Positions 6,150 through 12,175 of a stretch of 31,075 nt of DNA are shown in pieces. This stretch comes from a virus. Where the stretch lies: positions 1-31,075 of the IMG/VR virus record IMGVR_UViG_3300022725_000180, one strand, 5' to 3'. Numbering within the stretch: position 1 is the first letter of the stretch; every line of letters begins with the position of its first letter. A program made the translations under genes and the position numbers. The notes under the pieces are model-generated. The model was not told where the DNA came from, searched no databases, and saw nothing but the letters and a program-made list of their open reading frames with translations.

Positions 6150-6181
6150 GGTACCTTACACCACCCCACCCTAGGATGCAA
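6150..6181 (-). promoter_or_regulatory. Weak sigma70-like promoter with GGTACC element
   Basis: On the minus strand, TTGCAT (6176-6181) and TAAGGT (6153-6158) are separated by 17 bases. The -10 is poor and overlaps the palindrome GGTACC (6150-6155; context TAAGGTACCTAC). A CCTAGG palindrome sits at 6170-6175 over the stop of the regulator gene. The arrangement suggests a repressible promoter for the 114-residue gene and those after it. Confidence 0.45.
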
Positions 6182-6341
6182 CCCCCTCTTCTTCACGCCG
6201 GCCCTCGACCTCGGGCTTCAGTACGTCGTAGACCAACGCGTTCATCGTCTCCGAGATGGTCGCGCCTGTCTGCGCCTTGTTCTCGTGCAGCAGGTCGTGC
6301 ATCTCTTCATCGACGAATATCTTGATCGCTTTCTTTGCCAT
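6171..6341 (-). CDS. Ribbon-helix-helix (Arc/MetJ-like) DNA-binding regulator, 56 residues
   Basis: The product is MAKKAIKIFVDEEMHDLLHE continuing NKAQTGATISETMNALVYDV and a short acidic-basic tail. Residues 4-10 form the antiparallel strand that enters the DNA groove in this family. Residues 11-24 are helix A, and 28-42 (ATISETMNALVYDV) are helix B after the turn. The length is typical of Arc-type dimers. AAGGAG lies 8 bases before the ATG. It is the first gene of the leftward operon, read from the divergent region at 6342-6422, so it is well placed to control its own promoter and the opposite one. The recurring GGTACC palindromes are candidate operators (inference). Confidence 0.83.
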   Translation of the reverse strand: MAKKAIKIFVDEEMHDLLHENKAQTGATISETMNALVYDVLKPEVEGRREEEGVAS

Positions 6342-6363
6342 AGCTTGGGCTCCTTTCTCCGAC

Positions 6364-6393
6364 AGAGTACCGCGATGTAGTACCTGCTTGCAA
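6364..6393 (-). promoter_or_regulatory. Candidate leftward promoter of the RHH gene, sharing a -35
   Basis: The -35 TTGCAA (6388-6393) is its own reverse complement. On the minus strand it is followed after 18 bases by TACTCT (6364-6369), which keeps only the key T, A and T of a -10. The start would be near 6357, giving a leader of about 15 bases containing AAGGAG. GTACC half-sites at 6367-6371 and 6380-6384 flank it. Confidence 0.45.
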
Positions 6394-6397
6394 GCAG
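6384..6397. promoter_or_regulatory. Perfect 14-bp palindrome at centre of divergent control region
   Basis: CTGCTTGCAAGCAG reads the same on both strands and contains the shared -35 element TTGCAA. It is flanked on each side by GTACC elements. It could be an operator or just a symmetric promoter core serving both directions. Confidence 0.7.
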
Positions 6398-6416
6398 ATC
6401 AGTGGTACCCTATACT
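6388..6416 (+). promoter_or_regulatory. Strong rightward sigma70-type promoter, apparently leaderless
   Basis: TTGCAA (6388-6393) and TATACT (6411-6416) are separated by exactly 17 bases, and GGTACC (6404-6409) abuts the -10. The expected start point, 7 bases past the -10, is base 6423, the A of the ATG of the VRR-NUC gene. No ribosome-binding site can fit between them, so the transcript should be leaderless or nearly so. Confidence 0.72.
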
Positions 6417-6422
6417 CCTACC

Positions 6423-6716
6423 ATGAGAGAGGCCCCCGTCGAAGACTATCTGCGCCGAGAGGTAAAGCGGCAGCTCCGCGGGATCGCGGTGAAGCTGAAC
6501 CCGTTCGGCGTCGTCGGCATCCCCGACCGGCTGGTGCTCGGGCCGGGCCGCCTCTTCACGTTCGTCGAGCTGAAGCGCCCCCGGGGAGGCGTGGTCAGCG
6601 GAAAGCAGGAGAGGTGGCACACCCGCCTCAGAGACTGGGGCTTCGAGGTAGAGGTCCTGAGCAGCAAGGAGGCAGTCGATGACTGGATCAAATCGAAGCG
6701 TCCGCTGGGTGATTGA
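6423..6716 (+). CDS. VRR-NUC domain nuclease
   Basis: 97 residues, a stand-alone VRR-NUC domain as is common in phages. It runs MREAPVEDYLRREVKRQLRG, VVGIPDRLVLGPGRLFTFVE, then LKRPRGG. D35 in GIPDR and E49/K51 in FVELKRP are the PD-(D/E)XK metal-binding residues, with Q62 further on. Members cut structured or branched DNA and often sit beside an SNF2-type helicase, as here. I use the ATG at 6423. An in-frame GTG at 6402 lies inside the promoter spacer and would not be transcribed from the -10 seen. First gene of the plus-strand operon; it overlaps the next gene by 38 bases. Confidence 0.9.
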   Translation: MREAPVEDYLRREVKRQLRGIAVKLNPFGVVGIPDRLVLGPGRLFTFVELKRPRGGVVSGKQERWHTRLRDWGFEVEVLSSKEAVDDWIKSKRPLGD

Positions 6717-7002
6717 GCACCGGCAGACGGGCGAGTGGCTCGGGACAAACACCCGGCTCACACATCTCGACGAGGCGGAGTTTGGCGCGCGGGTTCCGCT
6801 CCTCTTCCACGAGCTTCGCACGGCGAAACACACGTGGATACAGTACGGCTTGAGGCAAGAGTATTTCGAGGCCGGCGTGAGCTTGCGCAAGCCACTCGGG
6901 AACATCAAGCCGGGGGCGAACGCGTCGGCAAAGCCCCCGATCCTGTTCAAGCAGATCATGCTGGTCGACACCCTATTCTCAGTGTGGGACAGAGATGCGT
7001 AA
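6679..7002 (+). CDS. Unknown protein between nuclease and helicase, 107 residues
   Basis: Begins MTGSNRSVRWVIEHRQTGEW and ends QIMLVDTLFSVWDRDA. AAGGAGG lies 6 bases before the ATG, inside the 3' end of the VRR-NUC gene. The N-terminal part looks beta-rich (VRWVIEHRQTGEWLGTNTRL); the central part has helices and aromatic residues. No motif recognised. It overlaps both neighbours, so expression is coupled to the nuclease and the helicase and a role in the same DNA process is likely by context. Confidence 0.75.
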   Translation: MTGSNRSVRWVIEHRQTGEWLGTNTRLTHLDEAEFGARVPLLFHELRTAKHTWIQYGLRQEYFEAGVSLRKPLGNIKPGANASAKPPILFKQIMLVDTLFSVWDRDA

Positions 7003-8431
7003 TCGCTCGGACCTCCGCCCCGGACAGGAGCAGCTCGTCGACCTGTTCAAGGACTACCTCGCCGGCATCGCCGTGCTCGGCTGCGGCGGGGGCAAGACCG
7101 TGGCCTCGATGACCGCGATCCTCGACCTCGTGGAGGAGGGCGAGATCGACTACGCCATCGTGCTCGCGCCGCCGATGGTGGTCTCGACCGCGTGGCCCGC
7201 CGAGCCGTACCGCTGGCACCACCTGCACGGCCTCAACCTGATCACGCTCACCGGCACGCCGAAGCAGCGCGAGAAGAAGCTGACCACCGCCGAAGGCAAG
7301 GCGATCTTCACCTGCTCGATCGACAACGTGGTGTGGCTGCTCGACCGGCTGGAGGAGCTGGACTGGCCATACGACCGCACGATGCTGGTGATCGACGAGA
7401 TCACGAAGCTGAAGTCGCCGTCGTCGAAACGGCGCAAGCGCCTGCAGACTGATGCCGGCCGGTTCAACGCGGTCTGGGGTCTGACCGGCACGCCGCGGCC
7501 GAACGGGTACGAAGACCTCTTCGGCCCCATCAAGCTGGTCGGCGGGCAGGACGTGTGGGGCGTGCGTGACTTCGACACGTGGCGCGAGACCTACTTCATT
7601 AAGCAGGACTACCACGGCTACGTGTACAAGCCGAACGAGATGCTGGTCGACCGTCTCGACAAGGTCGCCCGCAAGTATATGTTCGTCCTCCCCGACGGTG
7701 ACCTCGAGACGCCCGAGGTGCTCGAGGGCGAGAGCTTCGACCGGTGGGTCGGGCTCGGCGATGAGCAGCGCGAGGCCTACGACGAGATGGTCGAGGAGAT
7801 GCTCGTCGATCTGAGGGCCGAGTACGGCGACCTCCCCGACGAGCAGCTCGCGGAGCTCGTCATCGAGGCGATGTCGCAGGGCGTGGTCAGCGGCAAGCTG
7901 ACGCAGATCGTGCAGGGCTTCATGTACGTGGGCGACGAGGACGACCGCAGCGCGCATCACTTCCCGGCGAACCCGAAGATGACCGCGCTGCAGGAGCTGC
8001 TCGAGGAGATCGGCGGCGACCACGTGGCCATCGCCTACCATTACAAGGAGGAGCTCGAAGCTCTGCGCAAGGTGCTCGGCAAGAACACCCCGGCGCTGGG
8101 CGCGGAGACCAGCTCGAAGCAGGCCGCCGACATCGTCGACCGCTGGAGCCGGGGAGAGATCGACCGCCTGCTGGTGCACCCCGCGAGCATGGGGCACGGC
8201 GTTGACGGTTTACAATTCGGCGGGCATCATCTAATATGGTACCACCCGTCGTGGAGCGCGGAGATGACCTACCAGACCATCAAACGCTTCCAGCGGCCGG
8301 GTCAGGCCCACCCCGTCAGAAACTGGCGGATACTGGCTGACGATACGAACGACGAGATCAAGGACGCGCGCGTGCACAACAAGCTGATGGAGGCCGCCGC
8401 GTTCCTTTCAAAGTTACCCCGAGCGGGGTAG
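6995..8431 (+). CDS. SNF2-type superfamily 2 helicase/translocase
   Basis: 478 residues, the usual length for phage SNF2-like ATPases. Motifs in order: Walker A as LGCGGGKT (about 28-35), Walker B VIDEITKLK (D134, E135), motif III GLTGTP (162-167), motif V HPASMGHGVDGLQFGG and motif VI KRFQRPGQ (430-437, arginine fingers). It should use ATP to translocate on or remodel DNA in replication or recombination, with the VRR-NUC nuclease as likely partner. It overlaps the previous gene by 8 bases. The stop codon lies in a small hairpin (8415-8430). Confidence 0.93.
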   Translation: MRNRSDLRPGQEQLVDLFKDYLAGIAVLGCGGGKTVASMTAILDLVEEGEIDYAIVLAPPMVVSTAWPAEPYRWHHLHGLNLITLTGTPKQREKKLTTAEGKAIFTCSIDNVVWLLDRLEELDWPYDRTMLVIDEITKLKSPSSKRRKRLQTDAGRFNAVWGLTGTPRPNGYEDLFGPIKLVGGQDVWGVRDFDTWRETYFIKQDYHGYVYKPNEMLVDRLDKVARKYMFVLPDGDLETPEVLEGESFDRWVGLGDEQREAYDEMVEEMLVDLRAEYGDLPDEQLAELVIEAMSQGVVSGKLTQIVQGFMYVGDEDDRSAHHFPANPKMTALQELLEEIGGDHVAIAYHYKEELEALRKVLGKNTPALGAETSSKQAADIVDRWSRGEIDRLLVHPASMGHGVDGLQFGGHHLIWYHPSWSAEMTYQTIKRFQRPGQAHPVRNWRILADDTNDEIKDARVHNKLMEAAAFLSKLPRAG

Positions 8432-8452
8432 GCGCGCCGGACGCCCTCCGGC
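8415..8452 (+). other. Two tandem hairpins at the 3' end of the helicase gene
   Basis: TACCCC (8415-8420) pairs with GGGGTA (8425-8430) across a GAGC tetraloop at the stop codon. GCCGGA (8436-8441) pairs with TCCGGC (8447-8452) across five bases. There is no U-tract after either. They may slow transcription or stabilise the 3' end; termination is uncertain. Confidence 0.4.
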
Positions 8453-8506
8453 ATCTAATCAGAGGAGCCCGGAAAGCGATCTGGTCCTTCTGAGACTACC
8501 GTCCCG

Positions 8507-8532
8507 GGGGCCGGGCTTACCACCCGGTCCCC
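8507..8532 (+). other. Hairpin in the leader of the first lipoprotein gene
   Basis: GGGGCCGGG (8507-8515) pairs with CCCGGTCCCC (8523-8532), with one bulged base and a seven-base loop. It ends 24 bases before the ATG at 8556. I found no convincing promoter in 8453-8540, so the lipoprotein genes are probably read through from the helicase. Confidence 0.4.
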
Positions 8533-8555
8533 ACCCAACCCTGAAGGAGGATAAC

Positions 8556-8969
8556 ATGAGACTGACTACTGCTACCTTCGCGGCCATCGCTGCGCTCGGG
8601 CTGTCCGCGTGCCAAGTGCAAGGCGAGCCCTTCCTGCCCACCGACCTCGACTACAGCCACCAGAGCTACGAGGAGTATGGCGGGCAGTGGGCGTGGCTCA
8701 CCTGCGAGAACATCGACGAGATCGCCGCACAGGTGGCCGCCATTCGGCACCTGACCGACAAGTCCCTCGACACTGCGCTGGCCGAGGTCATGGGGTCTAA
8801 GACCGCCACGGCCCCGGTCAAGCGTGTGGTCATGCAGGTGACCCGCGACGCATGGGCGCATCCGCGCGCTGTCGAGGGCGCTGTCGAGAACGCGATCGCC
8901 GACTTCCGCGACGAGATCAGCACGCAGTGCGAGAGCCGCCACGGCTACTCGACCCGGAGCCGCCAATGA
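8556..8969 (+). CDS. Predicted lipoprotein, 137 residues
   Basis: Begins MRLTTATFAAIAALGLSAC: a positively charged N-terminus, a hydrophobic core and the lipobox LSAC with Cys19, so signal peptidase II cleavage and lipid anchoring in the cell envelope are expected. The mature part is about 119 residues, mostly helical, with two further cysteines (in WLTCENIDEIAAQ and STQCESRHG) that could form a disulphide. A very strong ribosome-binding site (AAGGAGG) precedes the ATG. Its ATGA overlap with the next lipoprotein gene suggests the two act together. Function unknown; envelope proteins in this position often alter phage exclusion, but that is inference. Confidence 0.8.
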   Translation: MRLTTATFAAIAALGLSACQVQGEPFLPTDLDYSHQSYEEYGGQWAWLTCENIDEIAAQVAAIRHLTDKSLDTALAEVMGSKTATAPVKRVVMQVTRDAWAHPRAVEGAVENAIADFRDEISTQCESRHGYSTRSRQ

Positions 8970-9403
8970 GACGGCTCGCAATGATCGCTGCCGTAGCCCT
9001 ATCGGGCTGCGGCGGTGCCCTCGACATCCACGACCGCGATGGCGAGGATCGCCTGACAATTCACTACGACGAGGGCGGGTCGATCGCCCGGTATCGCACC
9101 GAGGTCGGGCGGGCGCTCTTTTACGGCACGCAGGTCCGCATCACCGGCCCGTGCATCAGCTCTTGCACGATGTATCTTGCGCTACCGCCCGAGCAGCTCT
9201 GCCTGCATCCCGACGCCCCCTTTTGGTTCCACCGGGGCGGAGCGACAGACGAGGGGTTGGCCGTCCTGCGGGCGCACTACTTCCCCGAGTTGCGGGAGTG
9301 GTTCGACGAGCACGCCGCGCAGCACCGCATGTCCAGCGTCAAGCTGACAGGCCGCGAAATCGTGGCCCTGAACCCAGAGAAAGTGAGGCTTTGTGATGAC
9401 TGA
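8966..9403 (+). CDS. ClpP/crotonase-like periplasmic lipoprotein
   Basis: 145 residues from the ATG at 8966 (ATGA overlap with the previous stop). The start MRRLAMIAAVALSGC carries a lipobox ending at Cys15. The body has GTQVRITGPCISSCTMYLAL (about 54-73) and APFWFHRG (84-91). This resembles small ClpP-like periplasmic proteins of alphaproteobacteria, in which the serine of the Gly-Pro-Cys-x-Ser-x-Cys-Thr loop (S65 here) and a following His (H89) are the likely catalytic pair. The C-terminal MSSVKLTGREIVALNP also fits that family. Proteolysis at the envelope is the best guess, not proven. It overlaps the MazG-like gene by 8 bases. Confidence 0.72.
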   Translation: MRRLAMIAAVALSGCGGALDIHDRDGEDRLTIHYDEGGSIARYRTEVGRALFYGTQVRITGPCISSCTMYLALPPEQLCLHPDAPFWFHRGGATDEGLAVLRAHYFPELREWFDEHAAQHRMSSVKLTGREIVALNPEKVRLCDD

Positions 9404-10190
9404 CGAGATCGACATGAGCCGGGAGGCGGTGGAGCGGGTCATAAACGACCCTGTTCGCAGCTTATACCTGCTCAACGAAGAGAAGCTTCTGCTTAGCACC
9501 CTTCTCGAAGCCAAGGAAGCCGCAGAGGCCGCAGGCGAGCAAGCAAAGACGCTCTACCATGAGACACTACAGAGGGCGGTGGCTGCCGAGGCCGAGCGGG
9601 ACGAAGCACACATTGAGAATGAATATCTGCGGCAGAAGTATGCGGGCTCATTTCAAGAGCGCGTCCAGCCTTGGATGATGGAGTGCTTTGGCCCTGAAAT
9701 CAGCGCAGACAAGGTGGAGCGCAATCATCGTTTCCTCGAAGAAGCCTTAGAACTCGTGCAGGCGAACGGGTGCTTGCAGCACGAAGCTCATCAGCTTGTG
9801 GAGTATGTCTATGGCCGCGATGAAGGTGAAATCAACCAAGAGGTTGGTGGCGTCATGGTCACTTTGGCCGCGCTCTGTCTTGCCGTAGGCGAGGACATGC
9901 ACGCTGCCGGTGAAAAAGAGCTGGCCCGCGTCTGGACAAAGGTCGAGAAGATAAGAGCGAAGCAAGCTGCCAAGCCAAAACATTCGCCGCTGCCACAGGC
10001 CGCCCCCGCCCCTGTGTCGGTGGGGGAGCTGCGGTCGCACATAGCGCGCCTGACCTCTGCGGGCGATGCGTTCGCGGCATACATGCACCCGAACGAGGGA
10101 GAGGCGCGCGCCCACCACATGAGGGCGTATCGAAAATGGGAAGCCGCAAAGCAAGCCGCCCTCCGCGCGCGCGGGGCTACATCCTCTTGA
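9396..10190 (+). CDS. MazG-like nucleotide pyrophosphohydrolase with long N-terminal helix
   Basis: 264 residues. The core (about 84-200) contains FQERVQPWMMECFG, ERNHRFLEEALELVQANG, EYVYGRDEGEINQEVGGVMV and KVEKIRAKQ. This matches the MazG-like all-alpha NTP pyrophosphohydrolase family; E115, E116, E119, E145 and E149 are candidate Mg2+ ligands. Such enzymes hydrolyse (d)NTPs to monophosphates. Residues 1-80 are a charged coiled coil, and 205-264 form an extra helical tail. I choose the ATG at 9396 over the GTG at 9393 because GAGG is 7 bases from it. Two 60-base lines I counted (9601 and 9781) are about 47-48% G+C against about 70% nearby, a sign of recent transfer. The 3' end overlaps the convergent gene by 14 bases. 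Confidence 0.82.
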   Translation: MTDEIDMSREAVERVINDPVRSLYLLNEEKLLLSTLLEAKEAAEAAGEQAKTLYHETLQRAVAAEAERDEAHIENEYLRQKYAGSFQERVQPWMMECFGPEISADKVERNHRFLEEALELVQANGCLQHEAHQLVEYVYGRDEGEINQEVGGVMVTLAALCLAVGEDMHAAGEKELARVWTKVEKIRAKQAAKPKHSPLPQAAPAPVSVGELRSHIARLTSAGDAFAAYMHPNEGEARAHHMRAYRKWEAAKQAALRARGATSS

Positions 10191-11295
10191 GCAGGTGCGA
10201 GCAGGTCCCGTGCTCGGCGTCGAATGACATCGACATCATGCCGCACGTGTCCGCGAACCCCATGTGGCTGGCGTGCTGGTCGATCCGGCACAGGGCCGGT
10301 GTCTGATACCAGTGCAGCGCGCCGAAGGTGTCGGAGGCCGCGTGGTGCTTGTGCGAGGTGAAGAAGTAGTGGAAGTCGCTGCGGCCGAACTCCCGGCGGA
10401 ACCGGTAGGGTAGGCCCAGCGCCATCTTCTCTGGCTTCTGCCCGTCGCCGTGGTGCGCCGCGATGAACAGCCGCTTGTGCTGGTAGCAGAAGAAGGGGTC
10501 CTCGTCCTCGATGACGGTGACCCGGGGGTTGTCCCGGTATCTCGCGCGCATCCCCGCGACCAGCACCGCCGGGGTGTTGTGGTCGTGGTTCCCCAGCTTC
10601 GCCGAGAAGATCACCTTGTCGTGCTTCGCCAGCGCCATCTGTACCTGCCAGTCCGCCTGCTCCTCCGCGGTCAGGAGGTTCTGCTGGTGCGTGCCCTCGA
10701 CCAGCAGCGGGTGCTGGTTCCGCGGCGTGCGGTGCAGGTTGTTGTCGGCGTGCGTCGTGTCCCCGTTCCACAGCACCAGCGCCGTCTCCCCGGCCGGGTG
10801 CGCTGCATGGCAGGCGGTGAACCCCTCGCGCAGCATCTCCACGGCGATCTCCCGGTTGTAGTCCCGGCCCGCCTCCTCGGCCGTCACCGAGGCGCCGAAG
10901 TGCCAGTCGGCCGTGATGAACAGGGTGACGCGGTCTTTGACCGCCTCCTCCTTCTGGACGACGGCCGGCGCAGGCGGGATGTCGAGCAGCCGATCCCGGA
11001 CGGCATCCGCGATCTCGACGGCCGAGGGCGCCTGCTCGGCCGCGCTGTGCATGGCCGAGTACGACACCTTGCCGTCGGGCGTGGTCTTCTTCCACGCGAC
11101 CCGGGGCGGCGTGTCCGCACCGATAGCCTCGGCCGCGTCGCGCAGCGCAGAGGGCGCGCGCTCCCATTGCCGGGCTCGGTGGTACAGCTCGCGGACCGTG
11201 CTCTCGTTGCGGCCGGTGTCTCGCGCGATCTGGCGGAGCGACATGCCGCCCTCGAAGGCCTCGAGGACGGCACGCTGAGCTTCAGTCATACTCAC
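10177..11295 (-). CDS. Helix-turn-helix / metallophosphatase fusion protein
   Basis: 372 residues, GTG start at 11295 chosen for its GTGA overlap with the upstream stop and AGAGGG 9 bases before. Residues 3-42 form a helix-turn-helix (GGMSLRQIARDTGRNESTVR, like sigma region 4 or transposase domains). Residues about 122-340 are a calcineurin-like metallophosphatase: ITADWHFG (D130, H132), WNGDTTHADN (D179), LGNHDHNT (N236, H237), AAHHGDG (H281/H282) and TSHKHH (H315, H317). Two metals and hydrolysis of a phosphoester, perhaps in DNA or nucleotides, are expected. Last gene of the late/lysis strand, converging on the MazG-like gene. In T7 the corresponding place holds terminase; here it does not. 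Confidence 0.88.
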   Translation of the reverse strand: MSMTEAQRAVLEAFEGGMSLRQIARDTGRNESTVRELYHRARQWERAPSALRDAAEAIGADTPPRVAWKKTTPDGKVSYSAMHSAAEQAPSAVEIADAVRDRLLDIPPAPAVVQKEEAVKDRVTLFITADWHFGASVTAEEAGRDYNREIAVEMLREGFTACHAAHPAGETALVLWNGDTTHADNNLHRTPRNQHPLLVEGTHQQNLLTAEEQADWQVQMALAKHDKVIFSAKLGNHDHNTPAVLVAGMRARYRDNPRVTVIEDEDPFFCYQHKRLFIAAHHGDGQKPEKMALGLPYRFRREFGRSDFHYFFTSHKHHAASDTFGALHWYQTPALCRIDQHASHMGFADTCGMMSMSFDAEHGTCSHLLKRM

Positions 11296-11636
11296 AGGAG
11301 ATCGCCCTCTGCTGTTACGCTCTCGTAGCCGGTGCCGGCTCCGATGCTGCAGGCTTGCCCTGCCAGCGGGTGGCCCTCGGGCGGGAGCAGGAGGAGTGTC
11401 CAGCTACCGTTATCGGTGTTAGCCCACATCTCCAGAGTGCCCCCGTCGTTCATCTTCCCGGTCGATTGTAGCGTCTCGCCGTAGCGTTTCTCCGCGTGCT
11501 CGAGCCAGACGCTGTGCTGCACGCAGCGCAGGCCCAGCTGTTGGCTCTCGGCGCTGGTGGCCCAGCCCATCGCGACGAGTACGAAGACCAAGCCCCCGAT
11601 GAGCCATGCGATTGCGTCGTTGTTGTGCTGTTTCAT
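11292..11636 (-). CDS. Small secreted or membrane-anchored protein, 114 residues
   Basis: MKQHNNDAIAWLIGGLVFVL opens with a hydrophobic segment (about 9-27), either an uncleaved anchor or a signal peptide ending near ATSAES. The exported part has two Cys (in LRCVQHSVW and GQACSIGAG) and a beta-rich centre (TLEMWANTDNGSWTLLLLPP). This resembles a family of small periplasmic proteins of unknown role. AAGGAGGG precedes the ATG. Its start overlaps the stop of Rz1 (ATGA), and its stop overlaps the next gene, so it belongs to the lysis operon. Confidence 0.75.
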   Translation of the reverse strand: MKQHNNDAIAWLIGGLVFVLVAMGWATSAESQQLGLRCVQHSVWLEHAEKRYGETLQSTGKMNDGGTLEMWANTDNGSWTLLLLPPEGHPLAGQACSIGAGTGYESVTAEGDLL

Positions 11637-11860
11637 TGCACCCTCCTTCCAGTAACAGCCTCGAAGATGTCGTAGGCACGCCCGACAGACCGCTGGGTCT
11701 CAGGCGTGTCCTGCCTCGAGCGCGTGGGGAGGCTGCTCTCCCACGCGTCGAAGATCGCTGTCTCAGTCGCGGTACCCGCGGTCATCGTCGTCGAGCACGC
11801 CGTTGCCGTCAGCATCGCGAGCGCGGCGGCGTATCTCGTCAGCCCTTTCACGGTCGGCAT
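11633..11860 (-). CDS. Rz1-like outer-membrane spanin lipoprotein
   Basis: 75 residues with signal MPTVKGLTRYAAALAMLTAT and lipobox ending at Cys22. The mature part (about 53 residues) has AIFDAWESSLPTRSRQDTPE, similar to Rz1-type lipoproteins of Proteobacteria phages with a D-T-x-E-T-x-R pattern. It starts inside the Rz gene in a different frame, sharing 98 bases, the classic Rz/Rz1 arrangement. AGGAG lies 9 bases before the ATG. Rz1 in the outer membrane would bind Rz to fuse inner and outer membranes in the last step of lysis. Confidence 0.78.
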   Translation of the reverse strand: MPTVKGLTRYAAALAMLTATACSTTMTAGTATETAIFDAWESSLPTRSRQDTPETQRSVGRAYDIFEAVTGRRVQ

Positions 11861-11999
11861 CTATGAACTCCTGTTCCTTGTCCTCGGCGCCGTCGTGGCG
11901 CCACTTGGCCCGGAGGCCGACGAACGCCGCGAGGCCGATTGCGACGTAGATGAAAGCACGCCGGAGGGGCGCAGGGATGAGGGCCCAAAGCCAGCTCAT
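11763..11999 (-). CDS. Rz-like inner-membrane spanin
   Basis: 78 residues from the ATG at 11999 (ATGA overlap with the holin-like gene). MSWLWALIPAPLRRAFIYVA continues IGLAAFVGLR as a membrane span at about 14-30. A charged helix follows (DKEQEFIDADRERADEIRRR, about 40-60) and an acidic tail (DGNGVLDDDD). N-terminal anchor plus periplasmic coiled coil, overlapped by a lipoprotein gene in another frame, is the signature of i-spanins. The periplasmic part is short compared with lambda Rz (153 residues). Its last residues, DADGNGVLDDDDRG, resemble a calcium-loop pattern but this may be chance. Confidence 0.76.
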   Translation of the reverse strand: MSWLWALIPAPLRRAFIYVAIGLAAFVGLRAKWRHDGAEDKEQEFIDADRERADEIRRRARDADGNGVLDDDDRGYRD

Positions 12000-12175
12000 T
12001 CCGTCCGCCCCACCGGCGTGTCGGTCGCCATGCGCAGGGCGATGTTGCCGGCGATGAAGGCGATGAGCCAGTAAGGCATCCACTCCTCGGGGATGCGGTA
12101 CGCGGCGTTCGCCACCTCCATCGCGGGGACGACCGCGTTGGCGATGTTAAAGATGATCGTGCGGTAACCCTTCAT
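11996..12175 (-). CDS. Holin-like small membrane protein, 59 residues
   Basis: The start at 12175 (MKGYRTIIFNIANAVVPAME) overlaps the endolysin stop as ATGA; an ATG three codons earlier lacks that logic. Two hydrophobic segments are visible: about 6-23, and 34-51 (MPYWLIAFIAGNIALRMA), followed by TDTPVG. The short length, two spans and position directly after the endolysin fit a class II-type holin that makes lesions in the inner membrane to release or activate the endolysin. Sequence alone does not prove the function; the 113-residue membrane protein upstream is an alternative or a partner. Confidence 0.7.
   Translation of the reverse strand: MKGYRTIIFNIANAVVPAMEVANAAYRIPEEWMPYWLIAFIAGNIALRMATDTPVGRTE

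Noticed and set aside
6402-6422. GTG start for the VRR-NUC protein at 6402
   Set aside because: It lies in the promoter spacer upstream of the predicted transcript start and adds residues not typical for the domain.
8460-8535. tRNA-like look of the gap between the helicase and lipoprotein genes
   Set aside because: Some stems can be drawn on either strand, but there is no GGTTCGAxxCC T-arm and no acceptable anticodon arm.
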